Positions 5,006 through 6,078 of a DNA stretch of 6,078 nt are shown here, in pieces. A model generated the notes under the pieces. The model saw only the letters and a list, made by a program, of their open reading frames with translations. It had not been told where the DNA came from and searched no databases. Made by a program: the position numbers and the translations under genes. The DNA is from Candidatus Acidiferrales bacterium (GTDB lineage: Bacteria; Acidobacteriota; Terriglobia; Acidiferrales; UBA7541): contig JASHWB010000374.1 in NCBI GenBank assembly GCA_030044295.1, forward strand, positions 1 to 6,078. Reading direction: 5' to 3'. Positions within the stretch are counted from its first letter, which is position 1; every line of letters starts with the position of its first letter.

Positions 5006-6078
5006 ATGAATATTTTAGTGCTGAATTCCGGCTCGAGCAGCCAGAAGGCTGCAGTTTACGGCGTTACCGTATCGCTCGGCGACGATCCGCAGGAGCCAGC
5101 CTGGCAGGGAAAAATCGAATGGAGCGGCGCGCGCGCGGAGATCGAAGTGCGAAACGGGCGGAGCGTGCGCGTTAGCGAACAGGTCGATGCGGGGTCACGG
5201 CGGGAAGCGACGGGACTGTTGCTCGATTCAATCTGGAACGGTCGGGCGGCGATACTGCGCACGCCTTCGGACATCGACATCGCAGGACATCGCGTGGTGA
5301 ATGGCGGAAGGGAATTTCGAGAACCTACGATTGTGACGCCGGACGTAAAAGCGGCGATCGGACGCATGGCGGAGTTCGCACCGCTGCACAATCGCGTGGA
5401 GCTGGACGGCATCGAAATGGTGGCACGAAAATGCGGCGCCATGCCGCAAGTGGCCGTCTTCGACACGGCTTTTCACACGCGAATGCCCGATGCAGCGGCT
5501 GTTTATCCCGGGCCGTACGAATGGGCGGAGCAGGGGATTCGCCGCTTCGGGTTTCACGGGATCAATCACGAATATTGCGCTCAGCGGGCCGCACGGATGC
5601 TTGGCAAGGATTTGGCTTTGCTGCGGCTGATTACGTGCCATCTGGGAAACGGATGCTCGCTGGCGGCGATTCGAGATGGGCATAGCGTCGATACGACGAT
5701 GGGATTCACGCCGCTCGAGGGGCTGATGATGGGCACGCGATCGGGGTCGGTCGATCCGGGAATTTTGACGTACCTGATGCGGCGCGCGAATCTTTCCGGC
5801 GAGCAGATCGACGAGATGCTCAACGAAAAATCAGGGCTGCTAGGCATTTCGGGAGTTTCGAGTGATATGCGGGAGATTGTCACGGCGATGAAGCAGGGCA
5901 ATGCTCGCGCGAGGTTGGCGTTTGAAATTTTCATTCATCGGCTGCGGTCAGGGATTGGCGCAATGGCGGCGGTGCTCGGCGGAGTGGACGCGCTGATCTT
6001 CAGCGCGGGGATTGGAGAGAACTCGGCGGAAGTGCGCGCCGCGGCGTGCGAAACTCTCGATTTTCTTGGCGTGCGGCT
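5006..6078 (+). CDS. ackA: Acetate kinase, 3'-truncated by the window edge
   Basis: This cytosolic enzyme of the ASKHA superfamily makes acetate and ATP from acetyl-P and ADP, reversibly. The frame is open to the end of the window, giving 357 complete codons; about 30-45 C-terminal residues, including the conserved glutamate equivalent to Glu384 of Methanosarcina thermophila, lie outside. Visible motifs are NSGSSSQK (7-14, phosphate-binding loop), GHRVV (94-98, with the substrate arginine Arg96), APLHN (125-129), VFDTAFH (151-157, catalytic Asp153), FGFHG (181-185, His184), HLGNG (212-216), MGFTPLEGLMMGTRSG (232-247, Arg245), SGLLGISGVSSDMREI (276-291) and SAGIGENS (333-340). Several conserved neighbours are changed: VVHGG is VVNGG, APLHNP is APLHNR, and HGTSH is HGINH. 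The start is the ATG matching the family N-terminus; an in-frame GTG at 4988, better placed for the upstream AGGA, would add six residues. It is probably co-transcribed with xfp, whose acetyl-P it consumes. Confidence 0.95.
   Translation, partial: MNILVLNSGSSSQKAAVYGVTVSLGDDPQEPAWQGKIEWSGARAEIEVRNGRSVRVSEQVDAGSRREATGLLLDSIWNGRAAILRTPSDIDIAGHRVVNGGREFREPTIVTPDVKAAIGRMAEFAPLHNRVELDGIEMVARKCGAMPQVAVFDTAFHTRMPDAAAVYPGPYEWAEQGIRRFGFHGINHEYCAQRAARMLGKDLALLRLITCHLGNGCSLAAIRDGHSVDTTMGFTPLEGLMMGTRSGSVDPGILTYLMRRANLSGEQIDEMLNEKSGLLGISGVSSDMREIVTAMKQGNARARLAFEIFIHRLRSGIGAMAAVLGGVDALIFSAGIGENSAEVRAAACETLDFLGVR

Overview
The window holds three same-strand protein-coding regions: a large secreted lipoprotein, a complete phosphoketolase, and an acetate kinase cut off by the right edge. 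The DNA is fairly GC-rich. The secreted protein has the Thr/Ser/Asn/Gly-rich, Ig-like architecture with 'YTAP' signatures that I associate with Acidobacteriota (Terriglobia-like soil bacteria). The phosphoketolase also resembles the type found in such environmental bacteria. The phylum is an inference from style and gene content, not proven by any marker gene.

Layout. Positions 1-84 are a short leader with a strong purine-rich ribosome binding site. Positions 85-2361 encode a lipoprotein of about 758 residues: signal peptide with lipobox, two bacterial Ig-like domains, then four diverged copies of a beta-rich repeat of roughly 110-130 residues. Positions 2362-2557 are non-coding. They contain a compact hairpin after the lipoprotein gene, a candidate sigma70-type promoter, and a GC-rich leader with competing hairpins just ahead of the phosphoketolase start. 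Positions 2558-4960 encode phosphoketolase (xfp, 800 residues), with every catalytic residue I could align retained. After 45 bases comes acetate kinase (ackA), which starts at about 5006 and is still open at 6078.

How the genes work together. Phosphoketolase splits xylulose-5-phosphate or fructose-6-phosphate with phosphate, giving acetyl-phosphate plus glyceraldehyde-3-phosphate or erythrose-4-phosphate. Acetate kinase then converts acetyl-phosphate and ADP to acetate and ATP. The short spacing and lack of a terminator between them support one transcription unit forming a complete sugar-phosphate-to-acetate bypass that needs no phosphotransacetylase. The lipoprotein gene is probably a separate unit, unrelated in function.

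Nothing here looks like a wholly new system. The points most worth a second look are the repeat architecture of the lipoprotein, the possible translational toggle in the xfp leader, and unusual substitutions in otherwise very conserved motifs of both metabolic enzymes.
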